Counted from the stretch's first letter, positions 8,057-17,574 are shown. The stretch: DNA of 64,000 bases from JBBILG01 sp037445085 (GCA_037445085.1 JBBILG010000001.1:34851-98850); one strand, 5' to 3'. Notes: generated by a model from the letters alone, not told the origin. Numbers and translations: made by a program.

Positions 8057-8887
8057 GTGAAGCCCGACCTCACGCATGCCAGCCGCCCGCTCACCTATAC
8101 CGTGCCCGCCATCAACGAGCACGGCGAGGCGCAGGCAACCGAAATCGCCGGAGAAGGCCCGCTCACGCTGTATCTGGACAAGCGCGAGATCGTCACCCTG
8201 ATGACCTTGGGCGCCGCGCCGGAAGCGCTCGCCATCGGCTACCTGCGCAACCAGCGGCTGATCCCGTCCATCGACGACATCGCCAGCGTGCAGGTGGATT
8301 GGGAAACCGAAGCGGTGGCGGTGACCACCCGTCGCGGCACGGCGGATGTCGAGCATCGCCTGGGCAGGCGCACCGTCACCACCGGCTGCGGCCAGGGCAC
8401 GGTGTTCGGCGACCTGATGGAGGAAATCGAGCAGGTGCGCCTGCCGCAAGACGTCATCCTGGACGAGGCCACCCTGCAGGCCCTGCTCGACAACGTGCGC
8501 CACCACGACAGCCTGTACAAGAAGGCCGGCGCCCTGCACGGCTGCGCCCTGGCGAGGGGAGCCGACATCCTCTACTACATCGAGGATGTCGGCCGCCACA
8601 ACGCGGTGGACGCCATCGCCGGCCAGATGTGGCTGGACGAGGTCGACGGCCGCGACAAGATTTTCTACACCACCGGGCGACTCACCAGCGAAATGGTGAT
8701 CAAGACCGCGCAGATGGGAATTCCCTTCCTGGTGTCGCGTTCCGGGCTCACCCGCATGGGCTGGGAAATCGCCCGCAGCGTGGGGCTGACCATGATAGGC
8801 CGCGCCCAGGGGCGGCACTTCCTGCTGTTCACCGGCGCAGAGCGTTTCCGCCACGCGGCGGCCGCACAGGCCAGCGCATGCAAGTGA
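8057..8887 (+). CDS. fdhD: Formate dehydrogenase sulfurtransferase FdhD
   Basis: FdhD passes sulfur from a cysteine desulfurase to the Mo/W-bis-MGD cofactor, making formate dehydrogenase active. The 276-residue product has the expected fold and length. The conserved loop reads TTGCGQGT (C111). In E. coli FdhD this loop carries two cysteines (CGVC) that relay sulfur; here the second position is glycine, so only one cysteine remains in the motif. The GTG start at 8057 has a GGAGG ribosome site (8043-8047) that overlaps the end of moaA. Its place between moaA and mobA links it to Moco maturation. No formate dehydrogenase genes are in the window. Confidence 0.93.
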   Translation: MKPDLTHASRPLTYTVPAINEHGEAQATEIAGEGPLTLYLDKREIVTLMTLGAAPEALAIGYLRNQRLIPSIDDIASVQVDWETEAVAVTTRRGTADVEHRLGRRTVTTGCGQGTVFGDLMEEIEQVRLPQDVILDEATLQALLDNVRHHDSLYKKAGALHGCALARGADILYYIEDVGRHNAVDAIAGQMWLDEVDGRDKIFYTTGRLTSEMVIKTAQMGIPFLVSRSGLTRMGWEIARSVGLTMIGRAQGRHFLLFTGAERFRHAAAAQASACK

Positions 8888-9450
8888 CCGGCATCGTGCT
8901 CGCCGGCGGCATGGGCCGGCGCATGGGCGGCGTGGACAAGGGGCTCGTCGAGTTCCGGGGCAAGCCGCTGGTGGCGCACGTGCTGGAGCGCCTGCGCCCG
9001 CAGGTGGAGGAAATCTTGGTCAACGCCAATCGCGAAACCGCACGCTACACGGCCTTCGGTTATCCGGTGATCGGCGACGCCATCGGCGGCTACGCCGGCC
9101 CCCTGGCCGGACTGCATTGCGGCATGCGCGCCGCCAGCCATCCGCTGGTGCTCACCGTGCCATGCGATTCGCCCTTCCTGCCTGCCGATCTGGTGCAGAG
9201 GCTGCGGCAAGCGCTGCAAGCCCATGGCGCCGATCTTGCCGTGGCCAAAACCCTGGAGCAGCCGCATCCGGTGTTCTGCCTCGCCCGCACCAGCCTGCTC
9301 GCCAACCTGACGCGGTTTCTGGAAGAGGGCGGCCGCAAGATCGATGCCTGGTACGCCGGTCTGAACGCGGTGGAAGTTCCGTTCGACGACGAGGCGGGGG
9401 CTTTCGCCAACATCAACACCCCGGAGGAACTGGCATGCCTGCAAAAGTGA
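8878..9450 (+). CDS. mobA: Molybdenum cofactor guanylyltransferase MobA
   Basis: MobA attaches GMP to Mo-molybdopterin to form the MGD cofactor used by DMSO-reductase-family enzymes such as formate dehydrogenase. The 190-residue protein has the nucleotide-binding signature LAGGMGRRMGGVDKGL (about residues 8-23) and the later PCDSPFLP metal/nucleotide site. The ATG at 8878 overlaps the fdhD stop by ten bases, which implies translational coupling. mobB follows with a similar overlap. Confidence 0.95.
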   Translation: MQVTGIVLAGGMGRRMGGVDKGLVEFRGKPLVAHVLERLRPQVEEILVNANRETARYTAFGYPVIGDAIGGYAGPLAGLHCGMRAASHPLVLTVPCDSPFLPADLVQRLRQALQAHGADLAVAKTLEQPHPVFCLARTSLLANLTRFLEEGGRKIDAWYAGLNAVEVPFDDEAGAFANINTPEELACLQK

Positions 9451-10007
9451 TCGCCTGCCCGGTTCCCCTGCTCGGCTTCTGCGCCTGGGGCAGCGGCATC
9501 GGCAAGACCACCCTGCTCACCAGCCTGATCCCGGTGCTCATCCTGCACGGCCTCAAGGTCTCGGTGGTCAAGCACGCCCATCATTCCTTCGACATCGACC
9601 AGCCGGGCAAGGACAGCTACCGCATCCGCCAGGCCGGCGCGGCGCAGACCCTGCTCGGCTCGCGCAACCGATGGGCGCTGATGACCGAGCTCGCCCACAT
9701 CGCCCCCGACCGCGCCGAGCCGGACCTGGCCGAGCTGCTCACCCACATGGACACCGGCGTGGTCGATCTCATCCTGGTGGAAGGCTTCAAGCAGGAACCC
9801 ATCCCCAAGATCGAGGTATACCGCCCGTCGCTCGGCAACCCGCTGCTGGCGGAGCGGGATCCCAACGTCATCGCCGTCGCGGCCGACGGGCCGGCACCGA
9901 CCGGGCTGCCGCAACTGGATCTCAACGACCCGCTCGCCATCGCCGATTTCGTGCTGGACTGGCTCGCGCGGCAGCGCCGGCCGCCAAAAATCGCCTCCAC
10001 CCTGTAA
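9435..10007 (+). CDS. mobB: Molybdopterin-guanine dinucleotide biosynthesis protein MobB
   Basis: MobB is a small GTP-binding protein that assists MobA. The 190-residue product has a Walker A (GSGIGKTT, residues 19-26), the VVKHAHHSFDIDQPGKDS segment typical of MobB, and a later LILVEGFK strand. Its ATG lies 16 bases inside the end of mobA and moeA starts nine bases after its stop, so moaA-fdhD-mobA-mobB-moeA reads as one transcript. The fold and motif agreement leave little doubt. Confidence 0.94.
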   Translation: MPAKVIACPVPLLGFCAWGSGIGKTTLLTSLIPVLILHGLKVSVVKHAHHSFDIDQPGKDSYRIRQAGAAQTLLGSRNRWALMTELAHIAPDRAEPDLAELLTHMDTGVVDLILVEGFKQEPIPKIEVYRPSLGNPLLAERDPNVIAVAADGPAPTGLPQLDLNDPLAIADFVLDWLARQRRPPKIASTL

Positions 10008-10016
10008 GGTGCCGTC

Positions 10017-11285
10017 ATGACCACCGACTTCATCCGCGCTTCCTCCTGTGCTGACGACTACGACCCCGATTCCATGCCGGTCGACGTGGCGCGCAAGTAC
10101 ATCCGCCAGTTCCTCGATCCCGTCGTCACCCGGGAAAGCCTCGCCCTGCGCAGCAGCCTGGGGCGGGTGCTCGCCGAGGACATCCTCTCGCCATGCAACG
10201 TGCCCAACCACGACAACTCCGCCATGGACGGCTACGCCTTCAACGGCGATGCCATCCCCGCCGAGGGCGCGGCCACGCTCAAGGTGGTCGGCAGCGCCTT
10301 TGCCGGCAAATCCTTCGATAGTGCGGTGGGGCAGGGCGAATGCGTGCGCATCATGACCGGCGCGGTCATGCCGGCCGGCTGCGACACCGTCATCATGCAG
10401 GAGCACGTCGAGGCCGCGGGCGATCACATCCGCATCCGTCCCGGCATCCAGCGCGGCCAGAACCGCCGCCTGGCCGGCGAGGATCTGCGCCTCGGCCAGG
10501 TGGTGCTGGCGGCCGGCCGCCGGATGCGGCCGGCCGACCTCGGCCTGGTCGCCTCGCTCGGGCTGGGCGAGGTCAGGGTATTCCGCAGGCTGCGCGTGGC
10601 CTTCTTCTCCACCGGCGACGAACTCGCCAGCATCGGCCAGCCGCTCGCGCCCGGCCAGGTCTATGACAGCAACCGCTACACCCTGTACGGCATGCTCACC
10701 CGGCTGGGCGCGGACATCATCGACATGGGCGTGGTGCGCGACGACCCGGCACTTTTGGAGAACGCCCTTCTCGATGCCGCCGCCTGCGCCGATGTCATTC
10801 TCACCAGCGGCGGCGTGTCGGTGGGCGAGGCCGACTACATGAAGGAACTGCTCAACCGCCTCGGCCAGGTGGTGTTCTGGAAGATCGCCATGAAACCCGG
10901 CCGCCCGCTGGCCTACGGCAAAATCGGCCATGCTCACTATTTCGGCCTGCCCGGCAATCCGGTTTCCGTCATGGTCACCTTCTACCAGTTCGTGCGCGAC
11001 GCCCTCCTGGTGCTGATGGGCCAGCCCGAGCCGGCCGCGTGGCCGTTACTCGCCGCCACCTGCACCGAGCCCATCCGCAAGCTGCCGGGCCGCACCGAAT
11101 TCCAGCGCGGCATCCTGTTCCGCGATGCGGACGGCGCCTGGCAAGTGCGTCCCACCGGCAGCCAGGGCTCCGGCATCCTGCGCTCGATGAGCGAGGCCAA
11201 CTGCTTCGTGGTGCTGGACACAGCCACGGGGAACATCGAACCTGGTGCGAAAGTGAGCGTACAATTGCTCGAAGGCATGGTCTAA
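10017..11285 (+). CDS. moeA: Molybdopterin molybdenumtransferase MoeA
   Basis: MoeA inserts molybdate into adenylylated molybdopterin, the last step of basic Moco synthesis. The 422-residue product has the usual length. It carries NHDNSAMDGYAF (about residues 61-72) and the active-site region ILTSGGVSVGEADY. Later it has KPGRPLAYGKI and GLPGNPVSVMVTF, all strongly conserved in the MoeA/gephyrin family. The ATG at 10017 follows mobB by nine bases. It closes the Moco operon. An 11-bp inverted repeat lies about 120 bases after its stop. Confidence 0.96.
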   Translation: MTTDFIRASSCADDYDPDSMPVDVARKYIRQFLDPVVTRESLALRSSLGRVLAEDILSPCNVPNHDNSAMDGYAFNGDAIPAEGAATLKVVGSAFAGKSFDSAVGQGECVRIMTGAVMPAGCDTVIMQEHVEAAGDHIRIRPGIQRGQNRRLAGEDLRLGQVVLAAGRRMRPADLGLVASLGLGEVRVFRRLRVAFFSTGDELASIGQPLAPGQVYDSNRYTLYGMLTRLGADIIDMGVVRDDPALLENALLDAAACADVILTSGGVSVGEADYMKELLNRLGQVVFWKIAMKPGRPLAYGKIGHAHYFGLPGNPVSVMVTFYQFVRDALLVLMGQPEPAAWPLLAATCTEPIRKLPGRTEFQRGILFRDADGAWQVRPTGSQGSGILRSMSEANCFVVLDTATGNIEPGAKVSVQLLEGMV

Positions 11286-11408
11286 CGCGGCATTGAACCC
11301 AGATGATCCATTGGGGGCGCGCCCTGGCGGCCGCAGGCCCGCGGGCCGCCTAATGGAATGGGTTGAACCAACCCGCTCGCGGCGTATCACAGGGACGAAC
11401 AGGATAAC

Positions 11409-11439
11409 GTGCCGAACCACCCGGGGATTGGTTCGGCAC
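11409..11439 (+). promoter_or_regulatory. Perfect 11-bp inverted repeat between moeA and the cytochrome c gene
   Basis: GTGCCGAACCA (11409-11419) and TGGTTCGGCAC (11429-11439) form a perfect stem with a 9-base loop. No T run follows, so it is not a textbook terminator. It sits 42 bases upstream of the cytochrome start and could be a terminator for moeA, a leader hairpin, or a protein-binding site. Confidence 0.4.
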
Positions 11440-11480
11440 TGGCCCGACCAGCTTCCCCACCCCAACTCCAGGAGGACGAA

Positions 11481-11774
11481 ATGCGCAAACTCGTGTTCGG
11501 ATTCATGATGGCCGCAGGCTGCGTCGGCATCGCCCAGGCCGGCGACCCGGTAATCGGCAAGCAGAAGGCGGAATCCTGCCTTGCCTGCCACGGCGGCCAC
11601 GTCACCCCCGCCAGGGAGGGAGTGACCAAGATCAACCACATGACGGCGGAGCAACTCTCCGCTGCCATGCAGAAAATGCTGGAAGTGCACCACGCGACCC
11701 CCATCATCGCGCACGACCTCACCGAAGAAGACCTCCGCGACATCGCCGCCTACTTTGCCTTCAAGGGCGATTAG
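11481..11774 (+). CDS. Small periplasmic c-type cytochrome
   Basis: The 97-residue protein has a signal peptide (about 1-20, ending AQA) and one haem-attachment site C-x-x-C-H (CLACH, near residues 33-37). It ends in the class I cytochrome C-terminal helix (LTEEDLRDIAAYFA). In related small cytochromes a methionine before that helix is the sixth iron ligand. Here the corresponding stretch is HHATPIIAHD, with histidines but no methionine, so His or open ligation is possible (alignment by eye). A strong GGAGG site (11471-11475) precedes the ATG. It may accept electrons from a nearby dehydrogenase; the partner is unknown. Confidence 0.85.
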   Translation: MRKLVFGFMMAAGCVGIAQAGDPVIGKQKAESCLACHGGHVTPAREGVTKINHMTAEQLSAAMQKMLEVHHATPIIAHDLTEEDLRDIAAYFAFKGD

Positions 11775-11803
11775 CACCTGTTTCAGCAGATTTTATCCAC
11801 CGC

Positions 11804-11837
11804 GCCGGCTGTCGCAGTATGCCCTGCGGCAGCCGGC
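11804..11837 (+). terminator. Long hairpin downstream of the small cytochrome c gene
   Basis: A 14-bp stem with one G-U wobble (GCCGGCTGTCGCAG with CTGCGGCAGCCGGC) and a 6-base loop lies 30 bases after the stop codon. It is GC-rich but not followed by Ts. It probably ends or stabilises the cytochrome transcript before the receptor gene. Confidence 0.5.
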
Positions 11838-11957
11838 GGGCGCCCCCTGCTCAAATTCATGAAAATCTTGATTCCAATGTCCTGAATTACACGTAGAATC
11901 CCGCCCACCAAATCCAGTAACTTATCGGCATCTGCGCCGCAGAATACAGGGGGCATC

Positions 11958-14192
11958 ATGTTCACACCGAGCACAATCCGTCTGGCCGTCGCCGGCTGCC
12001 TTATCGCGACGCCCGCAATCGCCCAGGACGAAATCGACTATCACGTATTGCCTTCCCCCATCGTCGTCACCGCGACGCGCGTGGAGCAGAACCGTTTCGA
12101 CCTGCCCATGTCGATCGACGCGACCGATGCCGGGGAGATCCAGGAAGGCCAGCTCAAGGTCAACCTGTCCGAATCCGCGGCGCGCGTGCCCGGCGTCGTG
12201 GTGAACAACCGCAACAACCCGGCCCAAGACCTGGCCGTGCAGATCCGCGGATTCGGCGCCCGCTCGGCGTTCGGCGTGCGCGGCGTGCGGCTGTATGCCG
12301 ACGGCATCCCCATGACCATGCCGGACGGCCAAGGCCAGACCGGCACCTTCAATCTGGATACCGCCAAGCGCGTTGAATACCTGCGCGGCCCGTTCTCGGC
12401 GCTGTACGGCAACTCTTCCGGCGGCGTGGTGCAGATTTTCACCCAGGACGGCCCGGAAGACCCCACGCTTTCCGGCGGCATCACGCTGGGCAGCGACGAC
12501 ACCCGCCGCGCCAACGTGACCTTCGGCGGCGACAACGACGGCTTTAACTACATCATCAATGCCAGCGCCTACCGCAGCGACGGCTACCGCGATCAGTCCG
12601 AAACCCACCGTGCACGCCAAGCTCGGCTTCGATCTCGGCGAGGCCACCAGGCTCACCGTGGTGGCAACCGCGCTGGACCAGCCGGACAACGAGGATCCGC
12701 AGGGGCTGAACCGCGCCCAGCTCAGACAGCACCGCAAGCAGGCCAACCCCTTGTCGCTCAAGTTCGACACCCGCGTCAACCGCAGCCACGAGCAGATCGG
12801 CGCCACCCTGGAACACCGGTTGACGCCGGACGACACGATCCGCCTCATGACCTACTATGGCCAGCGCGACAACGAGCAGTTCCTGTCCGTTTCGATCGCC
12901 GCCCAGCGCAACGATCTTTCCGGCGGCGGGGTCGCCACCATAGACCGCGAATTCTGGGGCGTGGATTTGCGCTGGACGCACCAGGGCAGGCTGGGCGAGA
13001 TGCCGTACCACTTCACGGTCGGCACCAACTACGACCGCATGGAAGATGACCGCAAAGGGTACGAAAACTTTACGTCCAACGCCGCCTTCGGTGCCTTGCC
13101 TGGCGGTCGTGACTGCGGCGATGTCACGAGCAACATCGTCTGCGGCGTCAAGGGCCACCTGCGGCGGGATGAAACCAACACCGTGTGGAACTTCGACCAG
13201 TACGCGCAGGCGGCCATCGATCTCACCGAGCGCTGGAACCTGAGCGCCGGCGTGCGCCACAACCGGGTGCGTTTTGATAACGACGACCACTACATCGTCA
13301 ATTCAAGTTATCCCAATGCGAATCCAGATGACAGCGGCGCCGTCACCTTCCGCGAGACCACGCCGGTGATCGGCGCCATTTTCAAGGCGACCGACACCCT
13401 CAATTTCTACGCCAATGCCGGCAAAAGCTTCGAGACGCCGACCTTCGTGGAAATGGCCTATTCCAGCACCGGCGGATTCAACCTCGACCTCAAGCCGGCC
13501 AAGAGCCGCCAGTACGAAGTCGGCGCCAAGTGGATGGCCGNNNNNNNNNNGGCGAGGCAACCCTGGTCAACGCAGCCGTGTTCTACATCGACACGCAGGA
13601 TGAAATCGTGGTGCTGCAGCAGGCGGGCGGGCGCACGGTGTTCCAGAACGTCGAGGACAGCGAGCGCCGCGGGTTCGAGCTGTCCATCGACAGCCAGCTC
13701 GGTCACGGCTTCAACGCTTATCTGGCCTATACCTACCTGGACGCCGAATTCACCTCGGATTTCGAGGCTTGCCGTCCGTTCACATTCACGGGCGCTCCCA
13801 TTTGCAACCCGCGCACTTCGGGACACATGGAAACGATCGCTTCCGGCGCCGACATCCCCGGCACCTACAGGCACACCCTGTTCGGCGAGCTGGCCTGGCG
13901 CCACCGGCCCAGCGGCTTCTCCACCGCGTTTGAAGTCAAGGCCATGAGCAAGACCTATGTAGCCTTCAAGCCGGAGTACGGCAAGGCGGACGGCTACGCC
14001 ATCGCCTCCTGGCGCGGCGGCTTCAGCCAGAAGGTGGGCGACTGGCATTTCAGCGAGTTCCTGCGCATCGACAATCTGTTCGACAAGGATTACGTCGGCT
14101 CCCTCCGGGTCGGCGACCTCAACGGCAGCTACTACGAGCCCGCGCCGGGCCGCACCTGGCTGCTTGGCTTCAACGCCAGCTACCGGTTCTAA
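11958..14192 (+). pseudogene. TonB-dependent outer-membrane receptor, broken by a frameshift and an assembly gap
   Basis: The parts together encode a roughly 740-residue receptor that would import a siderophore or other metal chelate using TonB. A signal peptide (about 1-22) is followed by a TonB-box-like SPIVVTATR. The plug domain follows (IQIRGFGARSAFGVRGVR in the reading from 12241 differs only at its first residue, V), and then barrel strands ending in NASYRF with the terminal Phe. The frame runs in phase from 11958 to about 12605, shifts, continues to 13540, meets ten Ns, then resumes at 13551 to the stop. Both breaks could be assembly errors, since homologous protein continues through them. 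The substrate is not evident. Confidence 0.8.
13541..13550. other. Assembly gap (ten Ns)
   Basis: Ten undetermined bases lie in the barrel region of the receptor gene. The reading phase differs on either side, but a placeholder gap of unknown true length does not prove a frameshift. Confidence 1.
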
Positions 14193-14208
14193 GCCATTTT
14201 GGCACCGA

Positions 14209-14237
14209 CGAAAAACCCGCCGCTGGCGGGTTTTTCG
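14209..14237. terminator. Rho-independent terminator after the receptor gene
   Basis: A perfect 13-bp stem (CGAAAAACCCGCC / GGCGGGTTTTTCG) with a 3-base loop starts 17 bases after the receptor stop. Its A run and T run make it functional in either direction in principle. A TATAAT at 14244-14249 follows, only 12 bases before the flhB ATG. Confidence 0.9.
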
Positions 14238-14260
14238 TTGCGCTATAATCCCTTGGTATC

Positions 14261-15412
14261 ATGGCTGAAGACAGCGATCTCGAACGCACCGAGCCTGCGT
14301 CGCCCCGACGGCTGGAAGAAGCACGCCAGAAGGGCAACGTGCCACGTTCGCGCGAGCTCAATACCTTCGCCGTGCTCGTCGTGGCCGGCACCGCCTTGCT
14401 CTTGACCGGCTCACTGGTCACCCAAGGCATGTTCGGCATGGCGCAGCGCCTGCTGACATTCGACCGCGCCGCCATCGAGGGCACCGACCAGCTCTGGTCG
14501 TATCTGATGGGGGCAACGCTGGACATGCTGATGCTGTTCCTGCCCTTGCTGCTCGCCCTCTTGGCGGTCGCCCTGGCAACACCCACGCTGATGGGCGGCT
14601 GGCTGTTGAGCGGAGAGGCGCTGCAGCCGGATTTCGGCCGCTCCAATCCGCTCAAGGGGTTGTCCCGCATCTTTTCCATCACCAGTCTGGCCGAACTGGG
14701 CAAGGGCGTGGCCAAGTCGCTGGTGGTGGGCACGGTGGGCTTCCTGGTGATCTGGCATTACCTGCCGGAATCGCTGATGCTGGTGTCCCAGCCGGTGCAT
14801 CTGGCGCTCGCCCATCTCGGCGACCTGCTGCTCTGGACCTTTCTCTTCATCACCCTGGCCATGGTGATCATCGTGGTGCTGGACGTGCCCTACGAGCTGT
14901 GGGAATACCACCGCAAGCTGCGCATGACCAAGGAGGAAGTGCGCAAGGAGCTGAAGGAAAGCGAGGGCGATCCCCTGCTCAAGGCGCGCATCCGCCAGAT
15001 GCAACGCGAAGCCGCGCGCCGGCGCATGATGTCGGAAGTGCCCAAGGCCGACGTCATCGTCATCAACCCCACCCACTACGCCGTCGCCCTGCGCTACGAC
15101 GAGAAGGCGATGCGCGCGCCGCGGGTGGTGGCCAAGGGTTCCTACCTGCTGGCGGAACGCATCCGCGAACTGGGCGAGGAGCACCGCGTGCCCATCCTGC
15201 GCGCGCCGCCGCTGGCACGGGCGCTGTACAGGCACGCCGAGCTGGATCAGGAAATCCCCGCCGCGCTGTTCGCCGCGGTGGCGGAAGTGCTCGCCTATGT
15301 TTACCAGTTGCGCAGCTATAATAAGCACGGCGGATTGAAGCCGCATGCACCGGACACGCTGCCGGTGCCGCCGGAAATGGATATCGTGGAAGCGACCGAA
15401 TCATGGCTGTGA
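14261..15412 (+). CDS. flhB: Flagellar export switch protein FlhB
   Basis: FlhB is the inner-membrane export component that switches substrate class from rod/hook to filament proteins. The 383-residue protein has four membrane helices in the first 210 residues and a cytoplasmic domain containing the self-cleaving motif N269-P-T-H (INPTHYAVAL). The PSRR/LEEARQKG N-terminus is also typical. The -10-like TATAAT at 14244 is too close to the ATG for a normal leader, so the promoter is uncertain. flhA overlaps its 3' end by ten bases. Confidence 0.96.
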   Translation: MAEDSDLERTEPASPRRLEEARQKGNVPRSRELNTFAVLVVAGTALLLTGSLVTQGMFGMAQRLLTFDRAAIEGTDQLWSYLMGATLDMLMLFLPLLLALLAVALATPTLMGGWLLSGEALQPDFGRSNPLKGLSRIFSITSLAELGKGVAKSLVVGTVGFLVIWHYLPESLMLVSQPVHLALAHLGDLLLWTFLFITLAMVIIVVLDVPYELWEYHRKLRMTKEEVRKELKESEGDPLLKARIRQMQREAARRRMMSEVPKADVIVINPTHYAVALRYDEKAMRAPRVVAKGSYLLAERIRELGEEHRVPILRAPPLARALYRHAELDQEIPAALFAAVAEVLAYVYQLRSYNKHGGLKPHAPDTLPVPPEMDIVEATESWL

Positions 15413-17469
15413 CGGGTGCCCGCGTGGGTCTGCGCGAGCTGGCCGCTCCCCTGCTCGTCATTATGATCCTGGCCATGATGGTGCTGCCGCTGCCGCCACT
15501 CATGCTGGACCTGCTGTTCACCTTCAACATCGCGCTCGCCATGATTGTCATCATGGTCAGCCTGTACACGCTCAAGCCGCTGGACTTCGCCGTCTTCCCC
15601 ACCGTGCTGCTGATCACCACGCTGATGCGGTTGTCGCTCAACGTGGCCTCGACGCGCATCATTCTGATGGAGGGTCATACCGGGACGGACGCCGCCGGCA
15701 AGGTGATCGAGGCCTTCGGCCACTTTCTGGTCGGCGGCAACTACGCAGTCGGCCTGGTGGTGTTCATCATCCTGGTCATCATCAACTTCGTGGTCATCAC
15801 CAAGGGCGCGGGGCGCATCGCCGAGGTGAGCGCACGCTTCACCCTGGATGCCATGCCCGGCAAGCAGATGGCGATCGACGCCGACCTCAACGCCGGCCTC
15901 ATCGGCGAGGACGAAGCGCGCCGCCGCCGGGCCGAAATCGCCGAGGAGGCCGAGTTCTACGGCTCCATGGACGGTGCCAGCAAGTTCGTGCGCGGCGATG
16001 CCATCGCCGGCATCCTGATCACCCTGATCAACATCATCGGCGGGCTCACCATCGGCGTGCTGCAGCACGGCCTGGACCTGGCCACCGCCGCCCGCACCTA
16101 CACCCTGCTCTCCATCGGCGACGGCCTGGTGGCGCAGATTCCCGCGCTCATCATCTCCACTGCCGCCGGCATCGTGGTCACCCGCGTCGGCAAGGACGAG
16201 CATGTCGGCCAGCAGATGCTGGGGCAGCTGTTCAACAACGCCCGGGTGCTCTACATCACCGCCGCCATCCTGGGCGGGCTGGGCATGATCCCCGGCATGC
16301 CCAACCTCTCCTTCCTGCTGCTGGCGGCACTCTCCGCCGCGCTCGCCTATTTCATGGATGCGCGCGCCCGGGCGGCCAGGGAGCAGGAGCAGGTGGAACA
16401 GGCCGTAGCACCACGGCAGGCGGATATGCCGGAAGTAAGCTGGGATGACGTGGCGCCGGTGGACGTGCTCGGTCTGGAAGTCGGCTACCGCCTCATCCCG
16501 CTGGTCGATCGCGCGCAGGATGGCGAGCTGCTGCGCCGCATCCGCGGCATCCGCAAGAAATTCGCCCAGGACATGGGCTTCCTGGTGCCCGCCGTGCACA
16601 TCCGCGACAACCTGGAGCTGCGCCCCAACGCCTACCGCATTGTGCTCAAGGGCGTGGAAGTCGGCCAGGGCGAAGCCCATGTCGGCCAGTTCCTCGCCAT
16701 CAATCCGGGGCGCGTGCTGGGCGAGCTCGCCGGCACGCCCACCCGCGACCCCACCTTCGGCCTGCCGGCGATCTGGATCGACGCCGGCCTGCGCGAACAG
16801 GCGCAAAGTTTCGGCTACACGGTGGTGGATGCCTCCACCGTGGTCGCCACCCATCTTTCCAACATCATCCAGAGCCATGCGGCGGAGTTGCTGGGGCGCG
16901 AAGAAACCCAGCAGTTGCTCGACCGCGTCGGCAAGGAATCGCCCAAGCTGGTGGAAGACCTGGTACCCAAGAGCCTGCCGCTCGGCACCCTGCAGAAAGT
17001 GCTGCAGAACCTGCTGCAGGAGGGCGTGCATATCCGCGACATGCGCACCATCCTGGAAATCCTCGCCGACAACGCCGAGCGCATGCAGGATGCGGAACAG
17101 CTCACCGCCGCGGCGCGCGCCGCACTGGGGCGTGCCATCACCCAGGCGCTGTTCCCCGGCAACAACGAGCTGCAGGTGGTGACGCTGGCGCCGCAACTGG
17201 AGCACATCCTGCTGCAGGCAACACAGGCGCCGGGGAGCGACGGGCCGGGGCTGGAACCGAGCCTTGCCGAGCAGTTGTTGCGCGGCGTCAGCCAGGCAGC
17301 GGAAACCCAGGAGCAGAAGGGGCTGCCGCCGGTACTGCTGGTGCCGGCGCCCATGCGCGGACTGATGGCGCGGTTTCTGCGGCGCTCCATCCCGCAACTG
17401 CACGTGCTGTCGCACGCAGAGGTGCCGGACGGGCGCATGATCCGCGTGGTGGCGACCGTGGGCGGCTGA
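15403..17469 (+). CDS. flhA: Flagellar export apparatus protein FlhA
   Basis: FlhA forms the nonameric export gate of the flagellar type III apparatus. The 688-residue product has about eight membrane helices in the first 320 residues. It includes the FHIPEP-family segment with LMRLSLNVASTRIIL and the conserved cytoplasmic loop GRIAEVSARFTLDAMPGKQM. A large cytoplasmic ring domain follows. The ATG lies inside the end of flhB, so they are coupled. flhF, flhG and fliA, which normally follow, are missing here; the next gene belongs to quinoprotein metabolism. Confidence 0.96.
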   Translation: MAVTGARVGLRELAAPLLVIMILAMMVLPLPPLMLDLLFTFNIALAMIVIMVSLYTLKPLDFAVFPTVLLITTLMRLSLNVASTRIILMEGHTGTDAAGKVIEAFGHFLVGGNYAVGLVVFIILVIINFVVITKGAGRIAEVSARFTLDAMPGKQMAIDADLNAGLIGEDEARRRRAEIAEEAEFYGSMDGASKFVRGDAIAGILITLINIIGGLTIGVLQHGLDLATAARTYTLLSIGDGLVAQIPALIISTAAGIVVTRVGKDEHVGQQMLGQLFNNARVLYITAAILGGLGMIPGMPNLSFLLLAALSAALAYFMDARARAAREQEQVEQAVAPRQADMPEVSWDDVAPVDVLGLEVGYRLIPLVDRAQDGELLRRIRGIRKKFAQDMGFLVPAVHIRDNLELRPNAYRIVLKGVEVGQGEAHVGQFLAINPGRVLGELAGTPTRDPTFGLPAIWIDAGLREQAQSFGYTVVDASTVVATHLSNIIQSHAAELLGREETQQLLDRVGKESPKLVEDLVPKSLPLGTLQKVLQNLLQEGVHIRDMRTILEILADNAERMQDAEQLTAAARAALGRAITQALFPGNNELQVVTLAPQLEHILLQATQAPGSDGPGLEPSLAEQLLRGVSQAAETQEQKGLPPVLLVPAPMRGLMARFLRRSIPQLHVLSHAEVPDGRMIRVVATVGG

Positions 17470-17574
17470 CGGGCGCGGCACGATGCCGGCTGAACCACCC
17501 GCTTCATCCCCTGTCAAAATTCGGCCATATTGAATACCATGGAGCTGCACCGTAATTTTCCACAGGAGTTCCCC

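Noticed and set aside
11958..14192. TonB-dependent receptor as a lanthanide-chelate receptor
   Set aside because: It lies 16 kb from xoxF with no lut/lan-type genes near it, and the sequence gives no substrate clue.
14244..14249. TATAAT as the flhB promoter
   Set aside because: The start site would fall about five bases from the ATG and no -35 is visible apart from the terminator stem, so I left it as a comment only.
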